64,000 bases of DNA from Methylacidiphilum caldifontis. Lineage in GTDB: Bacteria; Verrucomicrobiota; Verrucomicrobiia; Methylacidiphilales; Methylacidiphilaceae. A model generated the notes under the pieces. The model worked only from the letters and a program-made list of their open reading frames with translations, made no database searches and was not told the DNA's origin. The position numbers and the translations under genes are program-made. Numbering within the stretch: the first letter of the stretch is position 1; every line of letters begins with the position of its first letter. The DNA is taken from the NCBI RefSeq assembly GCF_017310505.1, contig NZ_CP065957.1, positions 1,054,001 to 1,118,000 on the forward strand, read 5' to 3'. Of the stretch, positions 26,654-35,300 are shown one piece after another.

Positions 26654-28258
26654 TTAATAGCTAAAGACGACTTCAATAGCGCTAAAGAAAATGGGACCGG
26701 AAGAAGAACCCACAAGTCCATTACCTTTAAGTCCTATACTTTGAGGATTAACAAGAAGGTTAGGTTGATAATAACCCACTACGTTATCTCCCCAATCCGC
26801 CCTCCACTCCATGCGTACCATGAAGTTATCAGCTAGGTCGAAACGAAGGGTCAGCGTTGTTTCCCAAATATTGGCAGGAAAAATAAACCCCTCAAGATAG
26901 GAATTCCAACTTGCTTGGAGGTACTGTTCCCGAAGGTTCAAGCTGGAAAAATTATTAAGCTTGTATACTTGGTATAGACCTACTCCAAACCAGTTGGTAG
27001 GCCCATCGTAACCAAATGAAAAAGGAAAAGGTGGAAATATCCCCAACAGTTCTTCCTGAGCAAGACCTAAAGCGGGTATCCCTCCAGGTGCAACGGCATG
27101 GTTATAAAAGCCGCCCACAAGTTCAAAACTAAACATCAGCCGCTCTCCAGGCACAAAAGAAGGAACCCAAGTTCCATAATCGTTGAGTTCCATGTAAGTC
27201 CCGTTATTGTTATAAGGACCAGGAATAATGTCCCCGTTGGCATAAGCACCAGGATAATTCAGTGCTGGGGCAGGAGAAGTTGCAAAACCAGGAGGGTTTG
27301 TCCCATTAAACCCGTAAAGCAGGGCAAAATTATTAAGGAGTTTTTTATCTTTCGAAGCATAATCCAGATTAAAGGTTACAAGATAAGCGGGCAGGTTATT
27401 GATCGTATTATCGAGAAATCCAAAATAAGGAAATCCTCCCCGGGAAGTATTAAATCCACCATTTACAAGCCCTCCCCTCACTCTCCATGATGGGTTTATC
27501 TGATAGTAAATTTGACTGCCGACAAGAACGAAAGGTTCAACGTTGTTAAAAAATAACCCATAGGTGAAATTGAGATTCCCCGGTCTTTCCAGGACTTCAA
27601 AACCAACGGGAGCTTCAAATTTTCCTAAGTGGATCTCTACTCTGTGCTCATCCCCTGCAGGAATCTGGAAAGCCGCGTAAGCCTGTTCAACGAATATTGT
27701 GGAGGTGTTGAATCCCAAGGTAGTCGAATTGGCGTTTCCAAAGCCTTCAACGGCATCGGGTACACCCAGTCCTGCATCCTGTCCAAGCATCAGGTCAAAA
27801 CGAAAAGCCCCATCAAACTTATTTTCCTGGCTCAGCTCCTTTTCCAGGACCACTTTTAGTTGATTTAAGTTAAATCCTCCACCAGGGATGCCATCATCAG
27901 CATAACGCAAAGGAGCAACGGGCACAGCTGGAGAGAATATCCTTTGCCCATTTAATCTTTGTGCGGGAAAAAGCGGGAGGTTCCCCAAAGCGGGTGCGTT
28001 GAAATAATTATAATCGTAGCTAGCATCAACATACCCGCTTAACTTTATAACGGGCTGCGGTTGCGGTACGGCAATCCCGCCCTCTTCAAGGATTTTTTCA
28101 AGTTTTTCTATGTCCACAGAACTGCCTACAACAGCCGGTAAGTCCTGAGACTCGCTATCCTGCGCAGAAAACCCCGTTTTATTTGTTTCTGCTGCCTTTC
28201 CCATGCCGAGGAGGAATAAAAACAATCCAAACATAGAAAAAAGCCTGCCTAACACCAT
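26654..28258 (-). CDS. Beta-barrel porin (BBP2/OmpL-like), copy 3
   Basis: About 534 residues from the ATG at 28258, giving MVLGRLFSMFGLFLFLLGMGKA as signal peptide; earlier in-frame starts would put about 40 charged residues before it. A coiled coil (VDIEKLEKILEEGG) precedes KLSGYVDASYDYNYFNAP. The barrel shares FNLNQLKVVLEKELSQENKF, VEIHLGKFEAPVGFEVLERP and FDLADNFMVRMEWRADWGD with its neighbours, and ends in AIEVVFSY. It is the first intact gene of the tandem; 26392-26653 separates it from copy 2. The remnant of a fourth copy lies upstream at 28711-28800. Confidence 0.82.
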   Translation of the reverse strand: MVLGRLFSMFGLFLFLLGMGKAAETNKTGFSAQDSESQDLPAVVGSSVDIEKLEKILEEGGIAVPQPQPVIKLSGYVDASYDYNYFNAPALGNLPLFPAQRLNGQRIFSPAVPVAPLRYADDGIPGGGFNLNQLKVVLEKELSQENKFDGAFRFDLMLGQDAGLGVPDAVEGFGNANSTTLGFNTSTIFVEQAYAAFQIPAGDEHRVEIHLGKFEAPVGFEVLERPGNLNFTYGLFFNNVEPFVLVGSQIYYQINPSWRVRGGLVNGGFNTSRGGFPYFGFLDNTINNLPAYLVTFNLDYASKDKKLLNNFALLYGFNGTNPPGFATSPAPALNYPGAYANGDIIPGPYNNNGTYMELNDYGTWVPSFVPGERLMFSFELVGGFYNHAVAPGGIPALGLAQEELLGIFPPFPFSFGYDGPTNWFGVGLYQVYKLNNFSSLNLREQYLQASWNSYLEGFIFPANIWETTLTLRFDLADNFMVRMEWRADWGDNVVGYYQPNLLVNPQSIGLKGNGLVGSSSGPIFFSAIEVVFSY

Positions 28259-29594
28259 TTCTATTCGTTTTAATTTTATTTCCTTGGTGTTTTGAGTCGT
28301 CCACGCTCGGCTGTTCATGCTTAAAGCACTAAACAAGTTTTTTTTCCTCAAACGCCAGGAGTTTTTCCAGGGAAAGATCAATATAACCCTTCATAAAATC
28401 TTTCAGGCAATGTGTCTTATTCTCGTTATATCTAGTAGATAGCGTTGTAGCAAACCCTTATAGTTCTGGCTTATGCAATCCATGGAGTTGTCCAAAACCG
28501 ATACTCCGTAGCAAAGGCTAAGGTATTCATACAAGGTGTTGAAAGGATCAAATCCATATAGCCTTTGGTAACAACGAGTTGTGAGTTTATCTCTGGCTGT
28601 ATTCCCAGCTCTTTACTTTTATGAAAAGTTGCACCATAGGGGATTGCTTCTCGGAGATGCGGTCAGCTGTTTTGCAAGAACCTTATTCTTTGAACAAAGT
28701 TTTGGGAAATTCATACATCCCGGAAATGACAAAAAAAAAGGTCCCAATTCCTATACCGGGAGATAATCGGACATAAAAGAAAGCGGTTTATCGTAAGCAC
28801 CGTATACCTCCTCTTTTTTGGCTGTTAATCTATAGAGATTAGCCCTAATCCTCTCATTTTTAGCTCAAACAAGATAGAAAAATATTATTGGCTCTTTTGC
28901 TTATAGATTTTGTGACAAAGGATAGAAAAAAGAAGGAAAGGCATGAACTTAAAAAAGTAGGATTTGAAATCAATAAAGTATAAACAAAATCGATTGATCA
29001 TGAGAAAGGAATTTTAGTTTACGAAATCTGATTAGCTTGTTGTTCCAGAAGAAAAGAAAGAAAATCCTTGTGATGAATTAAATGCAAAATCATAATTTTT
29101 TAGTTTTTTTTATCTTTTCCTCGCTTTTGTTAATATTTTGTTAATAACTTGGTTTTATCTCCACTCATAAGAATGAAAAAGCTTATGAACCATTTGCAGA
29201 CTGCCTACTATAAGAGCAGCTGGCAAAGAAGATAGCAGGGGAAGCTCTTGCCTGACCGCTGGAATCAGCCCCTATGGGCTGAAGAGTTGTCCCAGTCCAA
29301 GAACTTTCACAAGGAGTGATGATCAAAGCCAGTGTCGCTTTCAGCGATCAGAAGAGAAACTTGTTCTGGCATTTAGCTCCAGATTCGTATGTTATGATCG
29401 TGCTCGGTTTTTTTTCCTCTTCCTTGCTGTAAACCAAAGGCATCCGGACTCAATGATCGACAAAAAAGAAATTGATCTTGTTGCTTAAGGATCTCAGCTA
29501 AACAATCGATCATAGCGTCGGATAACAGGGATCGATTGATCAGTTCCAGATCAAACACATTCAAGAAAATTTAATTCTGTGACGTTCGAAGTCC
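28259..29594. other. 1.3-kb region upstream of the porin tandem with a decayed porin start
   Basis: The only identified content is the porin remnant and its conserved 5' flank (28711-28990). A plus-strand frame (28581-28766) and a minus-strand frame (29373-29564) have no motif I recognise and are probably chance. Several short repeats of ATCGATTG occur near 29460-29540, without clear meaning. Confidence 0.45.
28711..28800 (-). pseudogene. 5' remnant of a fourth porin gene
   Basis: On the minus strand GAGGAGG is followed by GTG (28798-28800) and codons reading VLTINRFLLCPII, which align with the start of porin copy 2 (VFRISRFLLYAIF). The frame then diverges and stops after 29 codons. The similarity continues upstream for about 190 bp (28801-28990 against 26392-26590), including the block AGGATAGAAAAAAGAAG. 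So a promoter region, ribosome site and signal-peptide start survive while the barrel is gone. Confidence 0.6.
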
Positions 29595-30989
29595 TTAATC
29601 TAGCTTTTCAAAATCGGAAAGCTCAAACTCCTTGATCTTTCTTTGTAGGGTCTTTCGACTTATCCCCAGTTTTTTTGCAGCCGTCGTTTTTTTGCCCTGG
29701 CAATATTTGAGGGCACTAATAATAAGTTGTTTTTCAGCTTCTTTCAAGTTGAAGCAATCCGTTCCTATTGATGTCGAGGGGATGGGCTCGTTAAACAGGC
29801 CCTTTGGTTTTCTTATTCTTTCAGGAAGGTCCTTAGGCAAGATCTCTTCTCCCTGGCAAAGAACTACCCCATGTTCAATAGCCATTTTTAGTTCACGGAC
29901 GTTTCCTGGCCAATCGTAATCCAAAAGAGCTTCAAGGGCCTCAGGACTAATCCGATCAATTTTTTTTCCATTTTCAGCAGCAAATTCCGCTAGGAACGCT
30001 TTGGCAAGCAATGGAATATCCTCCTTTCTCTGTCTTAAAGGAGGCATCAAGATGCGCACTACATTTAATCTAAAGAAAAGATCTTCTCTAAATTTCCCTT
30101 CTTCAACCATTTTTTCAAGGTTCCTGTTCGTCGCCGCAATAACGCGGACGTCAACAGCTATCGTTTTGTTGCTGCCAACCCTTTGTATTGTTTTTTCTCC
30201 CAAGGCTCGGAGCAATTTAACCTGCGTGGGCAGATCGATCTCGCCTATTTCATCCAAGAAAAGAGTCCCCCGTGCTGCTTCTTCAAAACGACCTATCCTT
30301 CTCTCTACAGCTCCTGTAAAAGCTCCCTTTTCATGACCAAAAAGCTCACTCTCCAGAAGTTGCGGGGAAAGAGCTGCGCAATGGACAACGACAAAAGGAC
30401 AATTTCTCCTGGGACTAAGTTGATGGATGGCATGAGCAACAAGCTCTTTACCTGTTCCACTTTCCCCTTCAAGTAACACTGTTGCTTTGGTCGAAGCTAC
30501 CTGCTTGACCTTTTCAAAAACCTCTTTCATCAGCTTCGAACTGCCAATGATTTTCTCAAGACCATATTTTAAGTTGAGCTGACGTTTTAACTGCAGGTTT
30601 TCAGCTTCCACCTTTCGTGACCGATAAACCCTTTTTAGGGTAATTTCTAATTTTTCCAAATCTATCGGCTTAGTGATATAATCGTCTGCCCCATTTTTCA
30701 TCGCTTCAACCGCGTTCTCTACCGAACCGTAAGCGGTCATGAAAATGCAGGCAGGGGGAAAAGACAAAGACTTTGCTTTTGATAGGATTTCAAAACCTGA
30801 CTCTTTTCCCAGTCTTATATCAGCAAGAACGATATCGATAGGTTCATTTTCTAAAATGGCTATAGCAGAAGAGAGATCCGAAGCCTCATAAATGTCGAAC
30901 TCTTCTCCTAGAGCCATGACCAAACCCATCCGCGTTCTTTTTTCATCTTCAATGATCAGCAGCTTGGGAGTATCGGCTTCCATATTCAT
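29595..30989 (-). CDS. Sigma-54-dependent response regulator (NtrC family)
   Basis: 464 residues in the standard order: receiver domain (1-120; phosphoacceptor Asp57 in IVLADIRLG, Lys107 in YITKPID), AAA+ domain with Walker A GESGTGKE (about 175-182), the sigma-54 contact loop GAFTGA (222-227) and Walker B FLDEIGE, and a C-terminal Fis-type helix-turn-helix (KTTAAKKLGISRKTLQRKI). When phosphorylated it should activate sigma-54 promoters. It overlaps the histidine kinase gene by 4 nt, so the two form a two-component system. No clear TGGCAC-N5-TTGC promoter was seen in the window, so its targets are unknown. Confidence 0.93.
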   Translation of the reverse strand: MNMEADTPKLLIIEDEKRTRMGLVMALGEEFDIYEASDLSSAIAILENEPIDIVLADIRLGKESGFEILSKAKSLSFPPACIFMTAYGSVENAVEAMKNGADDYITKPIDLEKLEITLKRVYRSRKVEAENLQLKRQLNLKYGLEKIIGSSKLMKEVFEKVKQVASTKATVLLEGESGTGKELVAHAIHQLSPRRNCPFVVVHCAALSPQLLESELFGHEKGAFTGAVERRIGRFEEAARGTLFLDEIGEIDLPTQVKLLRALGEKTIQRVGSNKTIAVDVRVIAATNRNLEKMVEEGKFREDLFFRLNVVRILMPPLRQRKEDIPLLAKAFLAEFAAENGKKIDRISPEALEALLDYDWPGNVRELKMAIEHGVVLCQGEEILPKDLPERIRKPKGLFNEPIPSTSIGTDCFNLKEAEKQLIISALKYCQGKKTTAAKKLGISRKTLQRKIKEFELSDFEKLD

Positions 30990-32173
30990 TGATGAGCAGG
31001 GGTGTTCTTTTCTTCGGCCATAGGCAGCAGCCTGATCAGCCGCTCGGCTCGTGGCAAAAGAATTTTTACCGTTGTTCCTTTCCCATCTTGACTTTCAATC
31101 TGCACCTCTCCTCCATGGTCACGGATGATCCTTCTAACGATGAGAAGACCTAAGCCAGTGCCGGAGGTTTTAGTTGTGAAATACGGTTTAAAAATATGAC
31201 TCATAGCTTGTTGTGAAATACCCGTTCCATTGTCCTGAAACGAAACGATCAAAAAAGCATCATCGGCATGAGTACTGATCTTTATGATTCCATTTTTTCC
31301 TACCGCTTCTATCCCATTTTTAAGAATGTTATAAAAAGCCTGTTTTAACTGATTTCGATCCGCTCGGACAAGAGGCAGTCCCTGATCGAGATCCATTTCG
31401 ATGAGAATATCAAGGTTCTGGATTTCTGGTGAGAGAAATTCTACCGTTTGCTTCAGGACCTGGTTAAGAGAAATTAACCTCAATTTAGGAGCTGAAGGCC
31501 GGATCGCTTTGAGAAACTGGTTAATGATACCATCAAGCCTGCGGATTTCTGACCGGATGGCTGCAAAAGAATCCTCCAATTGCTTATCCTCTTGTTGGCC
31601 CTTTTTCAGATGAAGAAGTTTCTTAACTTTCTTTTCGATTAACTGAAAATGTATACCCAAAGCATTGATCGGATTGCCAAGCTCATGGGCTACCCCTGCC
31701 GCAAGAATGGTCAAAAGATTGAGTTTTTCACTTTCTATGGTCTCTAGAGTCTTTTCTCGCGTTGTTGTAATATCATAGAAAATAGCGATAAAAGCGGCAT
31801 TTTTATCTCCAATTTCTTCGAGAGGAATTAAAGAAAGATTGAGATAACGCGTTTCAGGATAGAAAACCTGGAAATCTCGACTAATGACTTTTCCTAAAGA
31901 AATTAATTCCGACCAATCGATCAACGGAATAAACTGCTTGATTTCCTTTCCCAAGATATACTCGGGGGAAACGCCAAACAGCCGCTGGATCGTTAGATTA
32001 CTATATTTAATTTTAGCCTGATTATCGAGAACGATAATGCCCTCTTGCAGAGCATTAAATATGGCTTCCAGAAACCCTTTTTCTTTAACCAACCTCAAAA
32101 AAACGCTCTGGATTTCTCTGGGTCCTACTCTTTCGAATTTCCCCAAAAGTTTACTTAAAAAAGAGTGGCGCAT
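30986..32173 (-). CDS. PAS-domain sensor histidine kinase
   Basis: 395 residues, with no membrane segment, so a cytoplasmic sensor. A PAS domain (about 35-140: EAIFNALQEGIIVLDNQAKI, IFYDITTTREK) is followed by the phosphoacceptor His163 in AAGVAHELGNPIN, and then by the ATPase with N box (KQAFYNILKNGIEAV), G1 (FQDNGTGIS) and G2 (GTGLGLLIVRRII). It phosphorylates the NtrC-type regulator encoded by the overlapping downstream gene. The signal is unknown, but a soluble PAS suggests redox, nitrogen or a small ligand. Confidence 0.92.
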   Translation of the reverse strand: MRHSFLSKLLGKFERVGPREIQSVFLRLVKEKGFLEAIFNALQEGIIVLDNQAKIKYSNLTIQRLFGVSPEYILGKEIKQFIPLIDWSELISLGKVISRDFQVFYPETRYLNLSLIPLEEIGDKNAAFIAIFYDITTTREKTLETIESEKLNLLTILAAGVAHELGNPINALGIHFQLIEKKVKKLLHLKKGQQEDKQLEDSFAAIRSEIRRLDGIINQFLKAIRPSAPKLRLISLNQVLKQTVEFLSPEIQNLDILIEMDLDQGLPLVRADRNQLKQAFYNILKNGIEAVGKNGIIKISTHADDAFLIVSFQDNGTGISQQAMSHIFKPYFTTKTSGTGLGLLIVRRIIRDHGGEVQIESQDGKGTTVKILLPRAERLIRLLPMAEEKNTPAHQ

Positions 32174-32268
32174 GAAAATTCACAAAACTATTTAGATATA
32201 AGTTTTTCTTATTTGTTGATAAATGCAACGGATAAACCGTTTTTTCGAAACCTTTTCTTTGAAAGAAA

Positions 32269-33297
32269 TTAAAGACCAGAATCCCCAGAAGCAAACGCTT
32301 TCTTTTCTGCCCTTTTTCTGTGTGGGTTAACCTGCTCAAAGAAAGTCAATATTCCACGAGCAATGGCTTCGGCAAGTTTTTGCCGGTAAACGGAATGATC
32401 TACAAGAGAAGATTCAATAGAATTAGAAAGGAATCCTCCTTCAACGAGTACACTGGGAAGCATATTTTCCCTGAGCACTTTAAACCTTGCCCTTTTGAGG
32501 CCTCTATCCATATCTGAATCACCGGGATGAAGTCTGATGATCTGGCAATGAATGTCATGGGCAAGCAAAATATTAAGGGGATCAGTCCGGTTTCCAAGAC
32601 TCGGGATATAATCGGTACGATAAAGCCTTCCACTATTCGTGGAAGGGGATCCATGTGGAGAAAGGGCATATGTTTCCAAACCGTGTCCTCCACCATAAGC
32701 CTGATTGTAATGAATACTGACAAAGATATAATCGGGATAAAAAGAGGCTATTCTGACTCTTTCTTCCAGTGGGACAAAAACATCCTCATTTCGGGTCATC
32801 ACAACGGGTATCTCCTTGGCTTTAAGCAGTGCAGCAAGTCTGCGGGCTGTATCGAGCGCATAGTTTTTTTCTGTTCCTTTCCTTGAGACAGCTCCCTTGT
32901 CCGAACCTCCATGTCCCGGATCGATAACCACTCCACGATAAACCCGTTCAGTCTGAATCATCCGGGGTCTCAGTATGGGTTCAAACAAGCAGGACAGATC
33001 GGTTCTTGAAATCCATATCTCCCCAGAACGTTCAACAATAGGGAACGAAAGCCAATGCCTGACCCCATCGATATAGACAACCGAGGTATTGGGTTTAAAA
33101 TCCAGGGTGGTAAAGCCATTGGAAAGATGGATGTCTTGGGTGGGAGATGAATCAAAGGATGAAAAATTGTAGAAATGGCAAAAATCTTCCAAGGGAACAT
33201 ATTGGCTTTTACCAAAACTTGCAAGATGCCATTGTTGAGCTCTTAAAAAAGAAAGGCCAAAAAAAAGAAATAAAAGTAAAATTCTAATCAGAGGCAT
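32269..33297 (-). CDS. N-acetylmuramoyl-L-alanine amidase (Amidase_3)
   Basis: 342 residues. A signal peptide (MPLIRILLLFLFFGLSFLRA) leads to a roughly 90-residue N-terminal domain and then a zinc amidase: VVIDPGHGGSDKG, KGTEKNYALD, FVSIHYNQAYGG and VLVEGGFLSN supply the two His and the Glu ligands and the catalytic Glu. It cleaves the bond between muramic acid and the stem peptide in the periplasm, for cell separation and wall turnover. Its start overlaps the panC gene by 10 nt, so the two are coupled. The N-terminal region looks like a copper-amine-oxidase-type/targeting domain, but I am not sure. Confidence 0.9.
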   Translation of the reverse strand: MPLIRILLLFLFFGLSFLRAQQWHLASFGKSQYVPLEDFCHFYNFSSFDSSPTQDIHLSNGFTTLDFKPNTSVVYIDGVRHWLSFPIVERSGEIWISRTDLSCLFEPILRPRMIQTERVYRGVVIDPGHGGSDKGAVSRKGTEKNYALDTARRLAALLKAKEIPVVMTRNEDVFVPLEERVRIASFYPDYIFVSIHYNQAYGGGHGLETYALSPHGSPSTNSGRLYRTDYIPSLGNRTDPLNILLAHDIHCQIIRLHPGDSDMDRGLKRARFKVLRENMLPSVLVEGGFLSNSIESSLVDHSVYRQKLAEAIARGILTFFEQVNPHRKRAEKKAFASGDSGL

Positions 33298-34064
33298 GGG
33301 AAATTATCAATTAACCTTACATTATCTATCCATAATGCTGCACACAACCGCCCATTTACTTTTTCCACATAATCTAGTTTAAAACAAGGAATTTTTTCAA
33401 GCTCTTGCCTTGCCCAAACTTCACCTCCAGGCATTGACGCCGCTTCCTTCAGGATCCTTGGGAGTTGCGAAGCTATCTTTTTTTGTTCTTCACTCAAATA
33501 AGTGTTTCTGGAACTATAAGCAAGACCATCTTCATCTCTTACCGTTTCAACCCCAACAATTTTTATGGGTAGGTAAAAATCCCTTACCATTCTTTGCACC
33601 AGTTCAAGCTGTTGGGCATCTTTCCAACCAAAAACTGCTATAGAAGGTTGAATAAGCCAGAACAGTTTCATCAACACCGTGGCTACCCCTTTGAAATGTC
33701 CAGGCCTAAATTCTCCACAACGACCTTGAGAAATTTTTTCTTCGATTACCCAGCTTGAATGATCTTCATGATAGAGGCTTGAAGGAGCAAAAAGCACGTC
33801 CACTCCCTGTTCAATACAGACCTGTTTATCTTTTTCATAGTTTCTGGGATAGATTTGGTAATCTTCATGGGGACCGAATTGCTTGGGATTAACATAGATA
33901 CTGACAACTAGAGGATCTCCTAGTTGCCGTGCCTCTTTGAAAAGAGCGATATGTCCCTTGTGTAAAGCTCCCATGGTAGGGACAAAAACCGCTTCCTTCC
34001 CTTGCCTTTTCCATTGCATGGCAAGAAGTTGCATCGTCAAAGGGGAAAAAATTTCTATCATCAA
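33288..34064 (-). CDS. panC: Pantothenate synthetase
   Basis: 258 residues, slightly short for the family (about 280). VFVPTMGALHKGHIALFKEAR contains the HxGH nucleotide motif, and YVNPKQFGPHEDYQIYPRN, GVATVLMKLF and FGWKDAQQLELVQRMV are characteristic. It joins pantoate and beta-alanine with ATP to make pantothenate for coenzyme A. The C-terminal domain is a little abbreviated. Its end overlaps the amidase gene by 10 nt. The IS605-type element has inserted about 30 bp upstream of its start codon, so its promoter may have been altered or replaced. Confidence 0.92.
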   Translation of the reverse strand: MMIEIFSPLTMQLLAMQWKRQGKEAVFVPTMGALHKGHIALFKEARQLGDPLVVSIYVNPKQFGPHEDYQIYPRNYEKDKQVCIEQGVDVLFAPSSLYHEDHSSWVIEEKISQGRCGEFRPGHFKGVATVLMKLFWLIQPSIAVFGWKDAQQLELVQRMVRDFYLPIKIVGVETVRDEDGLAYSSRNTYLSEEQKKIASQLPRILKEAASMPGGEVWARQELEKIPCFKLDYVEKVNGRLCAALWIDNVRLIDNFPCL

Positions 34065-34102
34065 TTATTGCCAGTTGCTTTGCTTTTTAATCTTTTGACA
34101 TC

Positions 34103-34124
34103 CTCCCCGGCCTGAAGGCCGGAG
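34103..34124 (-). repeat. Right-end hairpin of the IS605-type element
   Basis: An imperfect palindrome with GGCCGG/CCGGCC arms around TTCA, adjoining the TCAA terminus. In active elements this is where TnpA folds and cleaves single-stranded DNA, and where the TnpB guide RNA ends. Confidence 0.85.
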
Positions 34125-34136
34125 ATTCCTACGGCG

Positions 34137-34502
34137 CTACGCACGGATTGCTCCTTGCATAGTCGCTTCGGTGGGTTCCTGCTTCTGACCGCCACTGCGG
34201 TTCGATCCACAGGCCATCCGGGCGTGTCCCGCCCTTAAAACATTGATCGCGCCGACTAGATCGGCGTGTTCCTCAAATCCGCATTCCACTAGCCACTGCG
34301 TTTCAACGCTGTGGCACCACTCTGTGAGAAGCTTGCACAGCCCGGCGTAGCCGAGCTTCTTTTCTCCGCGCTCGTGGCGCTCTTTCTGCAACGCCAGCGC
34401 CTTGTTGTAGACGAACCGGCACGAGCCAGCAAAGCGGCGCATCTGCCGCTGCTGCTGCCCGTTGGGCATCAGTTCGTATTTGAAGGCTTGGCGGATTAGC
34501 AT
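34137..34502 (-). pseudogene. tnpB: tnpB with internal deletion (121 codons left)
   Basis: The first 70 residues match the TnpB N-terminus (IRQAFKYELMPNGQQQRQM, GSCRFVYNKALALQKERH). At about residue 72 the sequence jumps in frame to the end of the zinc-finger region and C-terminal tail (CGFEEHADLVGAINVL, GHARMACG, GQKQEPTEATMQG). The RuvC catalytic core of roughly 250-300 residues is absent, so no RNA-guided nuclease can be made. The reading frame itself is open. The 3' end, from which the guide RNA is normally processed, is retained. Confidence 0.8.
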
Positions 34503-34524
34503 AAATTATAATTATACTTGGTCT

Positions 34525-35049
34525 ATGAACGATGACAACAATATTCGACACGGTCGACATAGTGTTTTCAAGATGCACGTCCATTTGGTCTTTGTGGCGA
34601 AATATCGACGCAGGGTGTTCGATGGCGACGCCATCAACCGGCTGCGCACGATCTTCGCCAAGGCCTGCGCCGACTTCGCGGCACAACTGATCGAGATGGA
34701 CAGCAAAGACGATCATATGCATCTACTGGTCGAGTACCCGCCCAAGGTCGCCGTCTCCAGCCTCGTGAACAGCCTCAAGGGCGTATCCAGCCGTCTGCTG
34801 CGCAAGGAGCGGCCAGACATTCAGAAACGCTACTGGCGCGGTGTGCTGTGGTCGCCGTCGTACTTCGCCTCATCCTGCGGCGGCGCTCCGATCTCCATCG
34901 TGCGCCAGTACACCAGGGCAGCTGCAGACGCCACACTGAAAACCCAAGGACGGCTACGCCCTCCGCGCTATCCTTCCCCGCCCCAAGCGGCGAGGCAAGC
35001 CCACGCACCGGGTCAATGTCAATCCAACAGCAAAGAAAAGTCGTATTAA
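34525..35049 (+). CDS. tnpA: IS200/IS605 TnpA transposase (Y1 HUH) with unusual tail
   Basis: The ATG at 34525 is preferred, since it lies at the usual start of the family; the longer frame from 34462 runs into tnpB. Residues 64-66 (HMH in KDDHMHLLVEYPP) are the HUH metal site, and Tyr129 in SIVRQYT is the nucleophile. These proteins move the element as single-stranded DNA. Normal family members end about ten residues after the Tyr; here about 45 more follow (Pro/Arg/Gln-rich). Another frame over the same bases reads DGYALRAILPRPKRRG, which suggests fusion with, or a frameshift in, a neighbouring gene fragment. The catalytic residues look intact. Confidence 0.8.
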   Translation: MNDDNNIRHGRHSVFKMHVHLVFVAKYRRRVFDGDAINRLRTIFAKACADFAAQLIEMDSKDDHMHLLVEYPPKVAVSSLVNSLKGVSSRLLRKERPDIQKRYWRGVLWSPSYFASSCGGAPISIVRQYTRAAADATLKTQGRLRPPRYPSPPQAARQAHAPGQCQSNSKEKSY

Positions 35050-35300
35050 AACATATTAATATTCAAAAAAAGGCTCAATCATAAAGAAAAGCTCTTGAGT
35101 TTTTATATTCAAAGCACACAAAAAGGAATTGATTTGGGGATCGAAATAAAAAAAAGCTAATCAAAGGAAAAAAACAAAGGAAATTTTCTAGGGAAAAGAA
35201 ATCATTTTTACAACAAATAAACAAAGTTGAAAAAAGGTTTTTGTTTAAGGTTTTTATAAGGGTCACAATACAAAAGTATTAGCGAGTATAGGCACCATCC

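Larger units (their letters stand above)
34095..35050. mobile_element. IS200/IS605-family element with deleted tnpB
   Basis: The segment is visibly G+C rich against A+T-rich flanks. It has divergent tnpB-like (leftward) and tnpA (rightward) genes as in IS605. The right end, read on the minus strand, is the classic hairpin CTCCGGCCTTCAGGCCGGGGAG in shortened form, closing with GATGTCAA at 34095. The left end near 35050 is judged only by the drop in G+C; no clear hairpin of the same type was found. It lies between panC and a TerC gene. The coordinates of the far end are approximate. Confidence 0.8.

Noticed and set aside
34303-34722. 139-residue minus-strand frame across the IS element
   Set aside because: An alternate-frame shadow in G+C-rich DNA; tnpB remnant and tnpA explain the region.
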